A DNA stretch of 6,301 nt, taken from assembly GCA_003506995.1 (NCBI GenBank), contig DNXB01000621.1, positions 6,251-12,551 on the forward strand, written 5' to 3'. Below are positions 6,084 to 6,301 of this stretch, piece after piece; position 1 is the stretch's first letter; each line of letters starts with the position of its first letter. The stretch comes from Verrucomicrobiales bacterium (GTDB taxonomy: Bacteria > Verrucomicrobiota > Verrucomicrobiia > Verrucomicrobiales > Verrucomicrobiaceae). The translations under genes and the position numbers were made by a program. A model generated the notes under the pieces. It was not told the origin of the DNA. It worked only from the letters and a program-made list of their open reading frames with translations, and ran no database searches.

Positions 6084-6301
6084 TCATGCAATCAGCTCGG
6101 GAATGGCGCGGCCGTTCTCCACGATGTGGACTGGACGACCGTTCAAATCGTTGAGCGTGACCTTGCCGTAGTCGATGCCGAGGTGGTGGTAGATCGTCGC
6201 GAGGAAGTCCGCAGCGTTGCACGGGCGCTCGACCACGTCTTCGCCGCGCTTGTCGCTGGCGCCGATGACGCCGCCAGTCTGGATGCCGCCACCGGCCCAG
6301 A
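6084..6301 (-). CDS. DUF1501 family protein, C-terminal end (5' part outside window)
   Basis: The last 71 residues of a gene entering from the right edge. It begins within WAGGGIQTGGVIGASD, continues through NAADFLATIYHHLGID and ends NGRPVHIVENGRAIPELIA-like, the characteristic C-terminus of DUF1501 proteins. These are abundant in Planctomycetota and Verrucomicrobiota, are related to the alkaline phosphatase/sulfatase fold, and usually accompany DUF1549/DUF1553 proteins with cytochrome-like domains. Their biochemical role is not established. The usual Tat-type signal and the metal-site residues would be in the missing part. The gene ends in a double stop (TGA TGA, 6081-6086). The RidA-like gene follows 36 bp downstream on the same strand, so the right-hand operon probably starts beyond the window. 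Confidence 0.88.
   Translation of the reverse strand, partial: WAGGGIQTGGVIGASDKRGEDVVERPCNAADFLATIYHHLGIDYGKVTLNDLNGRPVHIVENGRAIPELIA

Overview
The window is a GC-rich bacterial fragment, densely packed with nine genes (seven complete, two cut by the window ends) and almost no non-coding DNA. A DUF1501 protein, a short ceramidase-like secreted protein and Gfo/Idh/MocA, VOC and SDR oxidoreductase-type genes together point to the Planctomycetota-Verrucomicrobiota group, most likely a Verrucomicrobiota member. That assignment is inferred from gene content, not measured. No tRNA, rRNA, insertion sequence, CRISPR array or large repeat was seen.

Right block (minus strand, read from the right edge leftward): DUF1501 C-terminus (6084-6301), RidA-family protein (5652-6047), exported neutral-ceramidase-like protein (4282-5634) and VanX-type M15 D-Ala-D-Ala dipeptidase-like protein (3440-4285). 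Gaps are 36 and 17 bp, then a 4-nt ATGA overlap, so this looks like one transcript. It suggests handling of amide- or peptide-bonded material: a secreted hydrolase-fold protein, an intracellular dipeptidase and an imine-clearing enzyme. The ceramidase-like protein lacks the nucleophilic serine of true ceramidases, so its activity is open.

Centre: a plus-strand AraC-family regulator with an N-terminal PAS-like sensor domain (2644-3420). It is convergent with the dipeptidase gene (19-bp gap) and divergent from the left block across a 71-bp intergenic region.

Left block (minus strand): extended-SDR epimerase/dehydratase-like protein (1619-2572), single-domain VOC protein (1284-1622), classical SDR dehydrogenase (509-1279) and a Gfo/Idh/MocA oxidoreductase truncated by the window start (1-464). 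The first two overlap by ATGA, the third follows after 4 bp and the fourth after 44 bp. Three NAD(P)-binding enzymes plus a metal-binding VOC protein next to a divergent AraC-type regulator looks like a locally controlled small catabolic cassette, probably for a sugar or sugar-acid-like compound. The substrate cannot be read from the sequence.

The points most worth a second look are the Ser-to-Arg change in the ceramidase-like active-site motif, the missing catalytic Ser/Thr in the epimerase-like protein, the unusual dipeptidase/RidA/ceramidase-like grouping, the PAS-AraC regulator with its cassette, and the lack of good Shine-Dalgarno sequences in front of nearly every gene.
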